Shown piece after piece: positions 34,372 through 42,742 of a stretch of 64,000 bases of DNA; within the stretch, counting starts at the first letter, position 1; each line of letters starts with the position of its first letter. This DNA is from JBBDIX01 sp050486225 (GTDB taxonomy: Bacteria; Actinomycetota; Nitriliruptoria; Nitriliruptorales; Nitriliruptoraceae): contig JBJHCV010000003.1 in NCBI GenBank assembly GCA_050486225.1, positions 186,001 to 250,000 on the forward strand. The letters are read 5' to 3'. The notes beneath the pieces were generated by a model, which worked only from the letters and a program-made list of their open reading frames with translations, searched no databases and was not told where the DNA came from. The position numbers were made by a program, and so were the translations under genes.

Positions 34372-35688
34372 GTGGACGAGAGTGGCACGATGGGTGGTCA
34401 GGGCGACCGAGGCGAGTTGCGACCACGGCTCGCGATCGGTAGTTCGACACTCCTGTACTGGACGTCGTACACGACGCTCAGGCCCCTCATGGCGCCCTAC
34501 GTGGCGAGCCTCGGTGCCCGCCCGCACCTGGTGGGCTTCGCCGTCGGCATCCAGGCGATACCGGGACTGCTCATGGCCATCCCACTCGGCTACCTCGCCG
34601 ACCGGGCGGGCGCGCGGGTTCCGATCGGGCTGGGTGGTCTGGGCATGGCGGCCGGTGCCACCATGCTGTTCGCGCTGCCGACGTTGCCCGGCGTGTTCGC
34701 CGCACAGATCGTCTTCGGAGCGGGAGCCATCGCTGCCTGGATCGGCATCCAGGCAGGACTGGTGGCCTTCACCCGGTCCGGCGGTGACCAGCGCGTCGAA
34801 CGGGTGCGCAACATCAGTCGCAACTCACTGTTCATGTCGGCGGGTCAGGTGGTCGGCCCCACCCTCGGCGGGATCCTCACAGACAGACTGGGGATCCGGG
34901 CAGCCTTCGGGTTCGTCATGGCGGCGGCGATCGCGATCGCCGTGTCTTCACGGCTCCTCGAACGCCATGAGAGGTCGTCCGAGCCCGACGAGGAACCGGC
35001 GCCCGAGCTCGAGGCCGAGGCGGTGGCCGCGGAGCCGGCGCCCGCACAGGTCGTGGCCGCCCGTCGTGGGTCCGACTTCCGAACCGGTGTCGGCGACCTC
35101 GCCCGGTCACGTGGTGTCGTGGTCGCCATGCTCGCGTCGTTCCTTGGGCTGTTCATGCTCGACGTGAGGACCTCGTTCCACCCGCTCTACCTCGACAGCA
35201 TCGACTTCTCGTCCACCGAGATCGGCCTGATCCTGTCGGCCGGCGCATTCTGCATGTTCCTGGCCAGGCCGATGCTCCCGGTGCTGTCTCGTGTCCTGCG
35301 AGACCGCACCATCGTCATGCTCATCCTCGGGGTCGGAGCGTGGGCGGTGTGCCTCGTCGTCTTCACCTCGAGCTTCGCGACGATCATGGTGCTGTCGCTC
35401 GTCGCCGGCACCGTGCTGGGCCTGTCCCAGCCGTTCACGCTGTCCCTCATCGCCAACTACTCGCCGCAGGGTCGTGGCGGGCTCGGGGTCGGGTTCCGCA
35501 TGGTGGCCAACCGTTCTGCGCACCTGCTCTCGCCGATCGTGCTGGGCGCCCTCGTCGGCCTGCTCGGATTCGTCGGCGGATTCGTCTCCGTGACGGTCGC
35601 CATCAGCCTCGTGGCCATCGCCTGCGCCGTGCTGATGCACAGCCTGCAGAGCCGTGCATCGACCACACAACCGGAGTCGGGCTCGTGA
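34372..35688 (+). CDS. Major facilitator superfamily transporter
   Basis: The 438-residue protein has 12 predicted helices in two halves. An acidic Glu/Pro/Ala-rich cytoplasmic loop (around 203-230) separates them. The MFS loop motif between helices 2 and 3 appears as GYLADRAGARVPIG. It probably exports or imports a small molecule; the substrate is not predictable. The GTG at 34372 has GGAGGA; an ATG at 34390 is an alternative. TGTTGACA at 34350-34357 lies just upstream. It ends the accessory island. Confidence 0.85.
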   Translation: MDESGTMGGQGDRGELRPRLAIGSSTLLYWTSYTTLRPLMAPYVASLGARPHLVGFAVGIQAIPGLLMAIPLGYLADRAGARVPIGLGGLGMAAGATMLFALPTLPGVFAAQIVFGAGAIAAWIGIQAGLVAFTRSGGDQRVERVRNISRNSLFMSAGQVVGPTLGGILTDRLGIRAAFGFVMAAAIAIAVSSRLLERHERSSEPDEEPAPELEAEAVAAEPAPAQVVAARRGSDFRTGVGDLARSRGVVVAMLASFLGLFMLDVRTSFHPLYLDSIDFSSTEIGLILSAGAFCMFLARPMLPVLSRVLRDRTIVMLILGVGAWAVCLVVFTSSFATIMVLSLVAGTVLGLSQPFTLSLIANYSPQGRGGLGVGFRMVANRSAHLLSPIVLGALVGLLGFVGGFVSVTVAISLVAIACAVLMHSLQSRASTTQPESGS

Positions 35689-35774
35689 CCGTCGAGTCCG
35701 CCGTCAGCCCGTCGGCGCCGTGGCGCGCGCCCTGATCAGCACGTCCCACACGTGTGGGGAGAACAGGAGTGGTC

Positions 35775-36257
35775 ATGACCTGGCAGATCCGTCCGATCGG
35801 CGCCGTGCGCAGTCCCCGTGTCGAGGACGACCTCGGCGACTACTGGGGTGACGTGGAGGGCGCCATCGAACTCGATCCCGAGGTGGTGCCAGACGGCGCC
35901 GTCGACGGACTCGACGGCTTCTCGCACATCGAGGTCGTGTGGGGCTTCCACCTCGGGGACGAACCCGACACGGTCAGCGCGGGTCGACACCTGCGCGGAC
36001 GCACCGACTGGGGTCTGATCGGTGGCCTCGCGCAGCGCAACAAGGTCCGGTTCAACCGCCTGGCGGTGTCGCGCTGCACGATCACGGACGTCGCGTCCCA
36101 CCGGATCGAGGTGGTCGGCCTCGACGCGCTCGACGGCTCGCCGGTGTTCGAGATCAAGCCGTGGATGGAGGAGTACGGCCCGAGGGGCGCAGTACGCCAG
36201 CCCGACTGGTCTCGGGAACTCATGGCGAACTACTACGCCTCGCAGCCGTCTGACTGA
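35775..36257 (+). CDS. TrmO/TsaA (YaeB) family protein
   Basis: The 160-residue beta-barrel protein has IRPIGAVRSP at the start, GLDGFSHIEVVWGFH, GRTDWGLIGGLAQRNKVRFNRLAVSRC and FEIKPWMEEY. These match TrmO, which N6-methylates t6A37 in some tRNAs using SAM, and the broader TsaA-like group. It is a single-domain form without the C-terminal extension of E. coli TrmO, so the substrate may differ. The ATG follows CAGGAGTGG. Confidence 0.8.
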   Translation: MTWQIRPIGAVRSPRVEDDLGDYWGDVEGAIELDPEVVPDGAVDGLDGFSHIEVVWGFHLGDEPDTVSAGRHLRGRTDWGLIGGLAQRNKVRFNRLAVSRCTITDVASHRIEVVGLDALDGSPVFEIKPWMEEYGPRGAVRQPDWSRELMANYYASQPSD

Positions 36258-36270
36258 GTCGCGTGGTCTC

Positions 36271-36299
36271 GGCGCGCGCGAGGTCACACCGCGCGCGCC
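36271..36299. terminator. Terminator between convergent TrmO-like and methyltransferase genes
   Basis: A perfect 9-bp GC-only stem pairs 36271-36279 with 36291-36299. It overlaps the stop of the minus-strand methyltransferase gene. Confidence 0.5.
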
Positions 36300-37009
36300 A
36301 CGTACCGCGCGAACAGGTCGTCGGACGAGTGGTGGATCTCCTCCAGGGTGAACCCACACCGCTCGATCATCGGTTCGAGCAGCCACGTGTACGTGGAGTG
36401 CTCGTCACGGACGTGCTCCTCCACGTCGGCCCGGGTCCAGTGGCCCCGGGATGCCTCGACCGGGTACTGGGAGGCCCACAACTCGAACCGTTCCTCGGCG
36501 TCGCCGGGATCGAACCCGTACACGACGTCGGACAGTCGAAGGATCCCACCGGGGGAGAGCATCGCGCGGATGCGTGCGAGGGCGACGGCCTTCCACACGT
36601 CGGGCAGGTGGTGGAGCGCGAAGCGTGAGTAGACGATGTCCGCTGGACGCCCCACGTGGTCGTACGTGAGGAATCCGGCCTCCACGATCTGCACGTTCGA
36701 TCGCCCGGTGTCGCGCACCTTCTCGCGTAGCCGTTCGAGCATGGCCGGTGACACGTCGACGGCGACGACCCGTGCACAGAGGCGTGCAGCCGCGAGTGTG
36801 AACTGGCCCGTACCCGCACCGAGATCGACGAGTTCGGTGTGTTCGCCGAGGCCCAGTCGCTGCAGCAGCGCGAGTTCGTCGGACGCGTGCGCGTCCTCCT
36901 TGCGGTCGTAGTGGGCGACGTGCGCCGGATCGAGGTTCTCCCGCCCGGCATGTCCGAACTCGTCGAGCCGCCACCCTGCACGGTCCGCCATCCCTGCACG
37001 GTCCGCCAT
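36284..37009 (-). CDS. Class I SAM-dependent methyltransferase
   Basis: The 241-residue protein has a Rossmann methyltransferase with SAM motif I VDLGAGTGQFTLAAA, motif II VVAVDVSPAML, and the FALHHLPDVWKA / LSPGGILRLSDVVYG segment of UbiE/type-11 methyltransferases. Substrate unknown. The first 18 bp are tandemly repeated so the protein starts MADRAGMADRAG and has two equivalent ATG codons (37009 and 36991). An AGGAGG site serves the first. Confidence 0.85.
   Translation of the reverse strand: MADRAGMADRAGWRLDEFGHAGRENLDPAHVAHYDRKEDAHASDELALLQRLGLGEHTELVDLGAGTGQFTLAAARLCARVVAVDVSPAMLERLREKVRDTGRSNVQIVEAGFLTYDHVGRPADIVYSRFALHHLPDVWKAVALARIRAMLSPGGILRLSDVVYGFDPGDAEERFELWASQYPVEASRGHWTRADVEEHVRDEHSTYTWLLEPMIERCGFTLEEIHHSSDDLFARYVARAV
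36974..37009 (-). repeat. 18-bp tandem duplication at the methyltransferase start
   Basis: Two identical 18-bp units (36974-36991 and 36992-37009) each encode MADRAG and include an ATG. A third partial unit of 6 bp (37010-37015) follows. Being a multiple of three, copy number changes keep the frame. Confidence 0.95.
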
Positions 37010-37165
37010 CCCTGCGCCTCCTGGTGTGCTGCCATGGGTCGCCGACGACTGCCTCGCGCGAGCGACCGCAGTCGCAACCGGCAACCTGCGCGTCGGTCCC
37101 GGCCGACCCTGGATCACCCGGTGTCCGACGTCAAGGGCGCGGGAGCACGAGCCCCGTTCGTGTCG

Positions 37166-38185
37166 TCAGGATTCGGAGTCGGCGGGTGGCCGGGGTTCCT
37201 CGTGCCTGGCCGGAGGTCCGAAGGGCCCGATCCCCGCAGGAGGCATTCCGTCCGGAAGTGCCGGTGCACGGAGGCTGGCAACCACCGTGACCGCCAGGAT
37301 CGTGCCGATGACGGCGAGACTCTGCAGTGGGCTCGGGTGGGGGATCGCGTCGATGTTCTCCGTGAAGAGCTTCACGCCGACGTAGACGAGGACGCACGCA
37401 AGGCCCGTCTTGAGGTGTCGGAGTCGGTCGGCAACTTCGGCGAGCAGGAAGTACAGGGCACGCAGGCCCATGATCGCGAACACGTTCGACGTCAGGACGA
37501 TGAACGGGTCGCGGGTGACGGCGAAGATGGCGGGGATCGAGTCCATCGCGAACACAAGGTCCGTGAACTCGACCAGCAACAGCACGACGAACAGCGGGGT
37601 CGCGAGCAGTCGCCCGCCTTCGCGGACGAAGAAGCGGTCACCCCGGTAGCCGTCGGTGGTCGGCAGGATTCGCGTGATGCGCCGGTACACGGGCGATCTC
37701 ATGATGTCCGGGTGGGTCTGCCGCTGCGTGAACGTGCGGACGCCGGCGTACACGAGGAAGGCCCCGAACACGTACAGCAGCCAGTCGAACCGATCCACGA
37801 GCGCGACGCCCGCGAAGATGAGGATGGTGCGCATCGCGATGGCGCCCACGACCCCGTAGAACAGCACACGGTGCTGCAGGTGACGGGGAACCGCCAGCAC
37901 GGAGAAGATCAGCAGGAACAGGAAGACGTTGTCGACCGAGAGCGACTTCTCGATCACGTACCCCGTGAAGTACTCGCCCAGCGGGCTCCCGCGAGTCGTC
38001 CCGTCGTGGAAGAGCGGTAGCAGCAGTCCGAACCCGGTCGCGACGCTGATCCAGATCGCGGTCCAGATGGCGGCCTCCCGCACGGACACCGTGCGGGGAT
38101 CACGATGCACGACCAGCAGGTCGGTCGCGAGGAGCGCGATGACGACGCCGGCGAAGATCGCGTACAGAAGCGGGTCGGTGACCAC
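37166..38185 (-). CDS. TerC-family integral membrane protein
   Basis: The 339-residue protein has about nine helices. TerC signature acidic motifs are visible: EKSLSVDNVFLF and DLVFAMDSIPA, each with a membrane-embedded Asp near Asn/Ser. TerC proteins (Alx/MeeF-like) export manganese or other metals and help metalate secreted proteins. I chose the GTG at 38185, where GAGGG lies 5 bp upstream; another GTG two codons earlier has none. The C-terminus is Pro/Glu-rich. Confidence 0.9.
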   Translation of the reverse strand: MVTDPLLYAIFAGVVIALLATDLLVVHRDPRTVSVREAAIWTAIWISVATGFGLLLPLFHDGTTRGSPLGEYFTGYVIEKSLSVDNVFLFLLIFSVLAVPRHLQHRVLFYGVVGAIAMRTILIFAGVALVDRFDWLLYVFGAFLVYAGVRTFTQRQTHPDIMRSPVYRRITRILPTTDGYRGDRFFVREGGRLLATPLFVVLLLVEFTDLVFAMDSIPAIFAVTRDPFIVLTSNVFAIMGLRALYFLLAEVADRLRHLKTGLACVLVYVGVKLFTENIDAIPHPSPLQSLAVIGTILAVTVVASLRAPALPDGMPPAGIGPFGPPARHEEPRPPADSES

Positions 38186-38337
38186 CAGCACCCTCGTCGT
38201 GTGGCCACTCGCGCGACGCCGGGACGGGCCGCGCCGGTGGCGACACGAGCGTACGTCCGTGCGGGCGTGCGCCGATGGTGGTCGAATCGCCCGCAGGGGT
38301 GCCGGCCGGGGCACTCGACCCGAACTGGAGGACGACG

Positions 38338-38808
38338 ATGACGGCCCACGACTCCCTGATCGACCGTCTGCACCATGCGCACGGGCCCTTCGGGCCCGGT
38401 GCCTTCGGCAGGGCCGCAGAACGCTTCGCCCGCGTGTTCGGGACCCCGGCGTTCCTGGTCGGACAGACCGTGCTGGTGATCGCGTGGATCGCGGCGAACG
38501 CGCTCGCGTTGACCCTGCGTTGGGATCCATATCCGTTCATCCTGCTCAACCTGGCGTTCTCGCTGCAGGCCGCGTACGCCGCGCCCTTGATCCTGCTCGC
38601 CCAGACTCGGCAGGCAGACCGTGACCGTGCGCTGAGTCGTGCCGACGCCGACCATCGTGAGGAACTTGCCCGGGCCGCCATTCGTCGGCACTCACAGGTC
38701 GTCGAGGCCGACGAACGACTGCGTGCGCAGGTCGACGCCCTCGCCGACCGGCTCGACGACGCCCTGCGGCTGCTCGTCGAACTGCGCGATCGGCCATCCA
38801 CTGCGTGA
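38338..38808 (+). CDS. DUF1003-family membrane protein
   Basis: The 156-residue protein has two helices (about 39-57 and 64-85) with the DUF1003 pattern GTPAFLVGQTVLVIAWI and DPYPFILLNLAFSLQAAYAAPLILLAQTRQ, followed by a long charged coiled coil (about 95-155). The family role is unknown, although a link to stress responses has been suggested. The ATG has GGAGGACGACG upstream. Confidence 0.9.
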   Translation: MTAHDSLIDRLHHAHGPFGPGAFGRAAERFARVFGTPAFLVGQTVLVIAWIAANALALTLRWDPYPFILLNLAFSLQAAYAAPLILLAQTRQADRDRALSRADADHREELARAAIRRHSQVVEADERLRAQVDALADRLDDALRLLVELRDRPSTA

Positions 38809-38962
38809 CGTGCCGTCGGAGTTCGGTCCCGTGCGCGGGTGCGTGCGGTCGATCACGGCTCCCGCGGCCCCCGGTGCCCCTCACTGGAGTGGGGCGAAGG
38901 GAACCCGAAGGCCGTCGGTGACGTCCCACGCGGGACGCACTCGCCGACTCGGGAGGTGTGCG

Positions 38963-39325
38963 ATGCGTGGATTCGTCCTGATGCTGATGCTGGCGCTGGT
39001 CGTGGCTGCCTGCGACCCAGGTGTCGAGGCTCCGGTTCCCGACACGCCACCTGCGACCGCTCCCGGCGAGGTGGGCCCCGACGTGGACGTCGTCACGATC
39101 GAGTCCCGGCTCGTCGGGTTGTCGCTGGTCGACGCCGAGGCGCAGGCCGAGATGTGGGGCCTGCCACTGCGCGTCGCGCGGATCGACGACGAGACCTTCG
39201 CGGTGACCGACGACCTCGTGGTCGGACGGATCACGGTCGAGGTCGACACCATCGACGGCGTCGAGACCGTCACCGATCTCCGCGTCGAGACCGACCCCGA
39301 CGGCAGTGCCCGGGTGGGCCAGTAG
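38963..39325 (+). CDS. Small lipoprotein with I78-like inhibitor domain
   Basis: The 120-residue protein has a signal peptide ending in lipobox VVAAC (Cys17), a short Pro-rich linker, and then about 70 residues of the pattern G-x(4)-AE..A.-G-x(2)-L-R-V...D-x(4)-V-G-R-x-T-V-x-V-D that recalls peptidase-inhibitor I78 domains. The match is by eye and distant. It is probably anchored on the outer face of the membrane. A GGGAGGTG site precedes the ATG. Function not certain. Confidence 0.6.
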   Translation: MRGFVLMLMLALVVAACDPGVEAPVPDTPPATAPGEVGPDVDVVTIESRLVGLSLVDAEAQAEMWGLPLRVARIDDETFAVTDDLVVGRITVEVDTIDGVETVTDLRVETDPDGSARVGQ

Positions 39326-39358
39326 GCCTGGTCACGGGCGAACGATGCCTGGTCCGGA

Positions 39359-39646
39359 TCAGAGGAACCGGCCCTCCTCGGTCTCGCGGATCATCAGGAT
39401 GCGGTCGACGATGCGCAGCAGTGTGTCCATCGGAGGGCCCTCGACCTGCTCGCGCAGGTCGTCGGCGTGGCGGCGCTGGTGCGCGAATCGCCGGATCAGT
39501 TCCGGATCCGGTGTCTCGCTCGACTCCTGCTCGCGCGTCAGTTCGTCGAGCAGGTCGGCGTAGTCGTCGACCGCGTCGAGCAGCGCGTAGAAACGCGCCT
39601 CGAGTTCGTCGACACGTACCCGGACTCGTTCGTAGGCCGTGCTCAC
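39359..39646 (-). CDS. Small helical protein coupled to the selenoprotein gene
   Basis: This 95-residue protein of unknown family is predicted mostly helical and coiled-coil (VRVRVDELEARFYALLDA, then DLLDELTREQ and RRHADDLREQVE), ending in LRIVDRILMIRET. The GTG start overlaps the stop of the upstream selenoprotein gene as GTGA, so the two are translationally coupled. A small partner or accessory subunit is possible. Transcription direction is the same. Confidence 0.65.
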   Translation of the reverse strand: MSTAYERVRVRVDELEARFYALLDAVDDYADLLDELTREQESSETPDPELIRRFAHQRRHADDLREQVEGPPMDTLLRIVDRILMIRETEEGRFL

Positions 39647-40422
39647 CGTCGTCGGTCCATTCGTCGCCAGCGATGGGGGAGTTCGACCACCGTCGAGGGC
39701 TCCTCGACCGACTCGACGAGGTCGAGCAGGTCGGACAGGACGGTGCGCTGGTGGTCGGGCCTGCCGTTCTCGCCGAACGGGTTGCCGAGCGGGAAGCGCA
39801 CGTACGCCGCCCGTGAGATGTTCATGTTGGCCGTGATCTCCGGTCTGAGCGTCAGGCTCACCGTGGCGATGCCCGCGCGTTCGAGTGCTCCCTGGACCAG
39901 TCCGACCGACTGGTGGCACATCGGTCAGCCGGGGCTCATGACGACGACGTCGACGTCGTGGGACGCGAAGACGTCGACGACGGCGGCGGTGCCGGACGCG
40001 ATCAGTTCCGTCGGGTCCGGATTCCAGCCCATCATGCCGACGTGGACCGGCGACGCAGACCCGACGTCACCCGCCTCGACGAGTGCACGCAGAGGTTCGA
40101 TGGGGAGCACGACGTTCGGGTCGTCCTCGGCGCGAGTCGTGTCGTAGTGGCTGTGGGCGAACCGGATGTCCTCCATCGCGACATCGTCGGGGATCTCGCG
40201 GAGGCTCGCGTCCCCGTGCGGACTGGTGATGTCGAAGGGCTCCTGACCGGCGACGTGGGCACCGGCCGTGGTGAACAGTCCCACGCGCCACTGTGCCCGC
40301 GGCGTCGACGGACGGTGCAGGTCGGCCGTCTCGTTGCGCCGCGGGTGGGCGTGTTCGTGCATCTGGGAGATGCGGACCTTCCAGTCCTCGTAGTCCTGGC
40401 GGAGCCGGTCAGGATCGAGCAT
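39643..40422 (-). CDS. GrdB-like selenoprotein (glycine/sarcosine/betaine reductase selenoprotein B family)
   Basis: Read through one in-frame UGA (39927-39925), the gene gives 259 residues with selenocysteine at position 166 and Cys169 in MSPG-U-PMCHQSVGL. This UxxC motif and the flanking blocks (WRVGLFTTAGAHVAG, FAHSHYDT, PNVVLPIEPLRALV, VRFPLGNPFGENGRPDHQ) are characteristic of short GrdB-like selenoproteins, from memory of the family. A SECIS-like hairpin follows the UGA at the expected distance. These proteins are presumed thiol/selenol oxidoreductases; the substrate is unknown. Start is ATG 40422; a TTG at 40428 has a better-spaced GGAG. A conventional reading would split it into two frames. 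Confidence 0.88.
39896..39927 (-). promoter_or_regulatory. Selenocysteine UGA codon and bacterial SECIS-like hairpin
   Basis: On the coding strand the UGA is at 39927-39925. After 10 nt a perfect 7-bp stem ACCAGUC/GACUGGU (39914-39908 with 39902-39896) is capped by the loop GGUCG. The loop starts 17 nt after the UGA and carries GGUC, much as I recall for the E. coli fdhF element. An outer GUGC/GCAC pairing can extend it. SelB would bind here to deliver Sec-tRNA. No selA, selB, selC or selD is in the window. Confidence 0.75.
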
Positions 40423-40459
40423 GCTCAACGGGGATCTCCAGGGAAAGGGTCGGCACGTC

Positions 40460-40951
40460 ATGTCCGAGGGTAGTCAGCGGCACCGGGAGCCCGTGGCCGG
40501 CGAACGGACCAGAGACACTCGCCCGCCCGTGGGCGACGCAGCACTGCTCGCCGCGTTCGAGGGCGCACGGTTGCGCACGTGTGGGTCCCCGTCGCTGGTG
40601 CTGTTCGGTCCGGGTGCCGTCGGTCGCCTGCCCTGGCCGGGGCCCGTGTGGGTCGTGACCGCGCACAACCCTGACGGCATGCGCGTACCCGACGACGTGA
40701 ACGCCGCCGCCCACCGCCGGCTGGTCGCGGACCTGCAGGTACACGGGATCGCCGCGGCCGACGTCGAGGCCGGCGCCTCGGACTGGAGCGAGGACAGCCT
40801 GCTCGTGTCCGGGGACACGTTCGACCGCGAACGCGTGCTCGACCTGGCCGAACGGTTCGGGCAGCACAGCGTGTTCGAACTGACTGACGCGCGCATACGC
40901 ATCGTGCGTGTCCGGGACCGCCGGGTCGTCAGCGACCGGCCACGCACGTGA
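40460..40951 (+). CDS. DUF3293-family protein
   Basis: The 163-residue protein contains the DUF3293 core: VWVVTAHNPDG, NAAAHRRLVADL, and a C-terminal FGQHSVFELTDARIRIV. Function of the family is unknown. The ATG lies only 37 bp from the divergent selenoprotein start, so their promoters must overlap each other's coding starts. The last 23 bp overlap the convergent comB gene. Confidence 0.8.
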   Translation: MSEGSQRHREPVAGERTRDTRPPVGDAALLAAFEGARLRTCGSPSLVLFGPGAVGRLPWPGPVWVVTAHNPDGMRVPDDVNAAAHRRLVADLQVHGIAAADVEAGASDWSEDSLLVSGDTFDRERVLDLAERFGQHSVFELTDARIRIVRVRDRRVVSDRPRT

Positions 40952-41627
40952 CCTCGACGGCCCCCAGACGTTCGTCGGGACGTGCCTCGAGGTGTACGTC
41001 GAAACGGTCGACCTCGACGGCGAGTTCGAGGTCCCGCGGAGGAGCCCAGTCGGCACCCCCGGGCGCGAACATCCGTCCGGCGTCGGAGGTCGGGACCCTC
41101 GCGAGGAACGGCGCAGGATCCGGCGCGTCGCCCCGGGCGACCGCGTCGATGAACTCGGCGCAGGCGAGGTCCTCGTCGCCGTCGCGGCCGTGAGAGGCGC
41201 CGGTGACGACGTAGGTGACGTCGCGAGCGCCGGCTGCGACCAGCGCGCGTGCGGTCGCCGAGGCCGTCACGAACGACGCTGCGAGGACCAGTCGGCTGCC
41301 GGTCGTGCGAGACAGGCCCTGGGTTCCCGCCGTCGTGCGGTGGATGATCGTGCGCCCCTCGACGGTCTCGCGGGTCAGTTCCGAAGGCGAGTTGCCCAGG
41401 TCGAACCCGTCGATCATGCGCCCCCCGTCCTCGCCCGCGACGAGTGCATCGGGCAGGTGGGTGTCGCGCAGGGCCCACGCGGCGTCTGCCGAGGTGACCG
41501 CGAGCACTCGATGCGCACCGAGGTGGTGGGCCCACGCAACCGTGGTGAAGGCGCGGAGCACGTCGATGACGACCACCGCGTCACCCGCGGTCGCATCGGC
41601 AAGGTCGACGAACCGCGCGCGCATCAT
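40929..41627 (-). CDS. comB: ComB-like 2-phosphosulfolactate phosphatase family protein
   Basis: The 232-residue protein has the ComB fold pattern: AVVVIDVLRAFTT at the start, LVAGEDGGRMIDGFDLGNSPSE, and RTIIHRTTAGTQGL. In methanogens ComB dephosphorylates 2-phosphosulfolactate for coenzyme M; actinobacterial members have no proven role. It is the third gene of dapD-dapE-comB, with an ATGA overlap to dapE, which suggests a different function or a fortuitous grouping. It starts with two adjacent ATG codons. Confidence 0.85.
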   Translation of the reverse strand: MMRARFVDLADATAGDAVVVIDVLRAFTTVAWAHHLGAHRVLAVTSADAAWALRDTHLPDALVAGEDGGRMIDGFDLGNSPSELTRETVEGRTIIHRTTAGTQGLSRTTGSRLVLAASFVTASATARALVAAGARDVTYVVTGASHGRDGDEDLACAEFIDAVARGDAPDPAPFLARVPTSDAGRMFAPGGADWAPPRDLELAVEVDRFDVHLEARPDERLGAVEVTCVAGR

Positions 41628-42742
41628 CCGGCCAGGAAACGCACGAGGCGTGCGTGGGCGTCGACCATGGCGTCCACCGGGACGTACTCGCCACGCTGGT
41701 GGGCCTGGGCGGTCAGCCCCGGCCCGTAGTTCAGCGCCGGGACGCCGATCTCCGCGAACCGGGCGACGTCCGTCCAGGCCTGCTTGCCGGTGACCCGGGC
41801 GTCGACGGCGTCGAGGAACCTGCGCACGACGGGCGCGTCGAGTCTCGGTGGGGCCGGCGGCACCCGGTCGACGATCTGGACGGTCGCACGGTCACCGACA
41901 CGAGCCCGCAGTTCGGCCTCGGCCGCGGCGAGGTCCCGGTTGGGCGCGAACCGCAGGTTGAGGTTCACCGTGAACTCACCGGGGATGACGTTGCGCACCG
42001 GGGAGGTCGCGTCCCTGGGGCCCGGGCCGAGCCCGTCGGTCCAGGCCTGGGTGGCCGACCAGACGTCGCGGTAGAGGATGCCGTCGACCTCGACGTCGCG
42101 GACCGAGTCCGCCTCGAGTTCGGCGAGGAGGTCTGCCGCCATGGTCAGGGCGTTGCGACCGTGCCACGGACGTGCGGAGTGTGCCTGCTGGCCGTGGAAC
42201 ACCACCAGGGCGTGCAGTCCGCCGAGGCATCCGAGCTGCACGTCCCCGTCGGTCGGTTCGAGCACGACCGCCAGTTCGGCCTCGGTCAGCCACGTCGCCT
42301 CGGCGAGCACGTCACGCAGTTCGTTGGAGTCAGCGGAGCCCTCCTCGCCGGCGTAGAGCACCAGGGCGAGTTCGTGGGGTGACGCGGCGCGCAGCCGTGC
42401 GTCCTCGAAGGCGGCCATCGCCACGACGTTGCCGGCCTTCATGTCCGACGCGCCGCGCGCGACGACGACCTCGGCATCGTCGCGGACCTCGACGCGCGGG
42501 TCGCGGTCCTGCTCGGTCGGTGGGACCACGTCGAGGTGGCCGACGAGCGCGACCAGAGGTCGCGACGGAGACGGGGCACCGACCACGACGCTGTTGCCGA
42601 TGCGCGTGACCGTCTCGCCCAGGTCGAGGTACCGGTCGGCGACCGCGTCGGCGATCGGGCCCTCGTCGCCCGTGGTGCACAGGTGCTGACAGTGTTCGAG
42701 CAGGCGCTCGACCAGATCGTCGCGGAGGGAGGTGGCCGCCAT
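41624..42742 (-). CDS. dapE: Succinyl-diaminopimelate desuccinylase
   Basis: The 372-residue M20A peptidase-like enzyme has metal-site motifs LVGHLDVVP, RGASDMKAG, and the catalytic glutamates in LYAGEEGSADSNEL. It removes succinate from N-succinyl-LL-diaminopimelate in lysine/peptidoglycan synthesis. The start overlaps the dapD stop by one base (TGATG), which with dapC at 45 kb supports the succinylase pathway. Confidence 0.94.
   Translation of the reverse strand: MAATSLRDDLVERLLEHCQHLCTTGDEGPIADAVADRYLDLGETVTRIGNSVVVGAPSPSRPLVALVGHLDVVPPTEQDRDPRVEVRDDAEVVVARGASDMKAGNVVAMAAFEDARLRAASPHELALVLYAGEEGSADSNELRDVLAEATWLTEAELAVVLEPTDGDVQLGCLGGLHALVVFHGQQAHSARPWHGRNALTMAADLLAELEADSVRDVEVDGILYRDVWSATQAWTDGLGPGPRDATSPVRNVIPGEFTVNLNLRFAPNRDLAAAEAELRARVGDRATVQIVDRVPPAPPRLDAPVVRRFLDAVDARVTGKQAWTDVARFAEIGVPALNYGPGLTAQAHQRGEYVPVDAMVDAHARLVRFLAG

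Noticed and set aside
39925..40461. A complete 178-residue protein ending at the UGA, with a separate gene starting at ATG 39921
   Set aside because: The conserved CHQSVG block follows the UGA in the same frame with only six bases between, and a SECIS-like hairpin is present. Recoding explains both halves better than two genes or a pseudogene.
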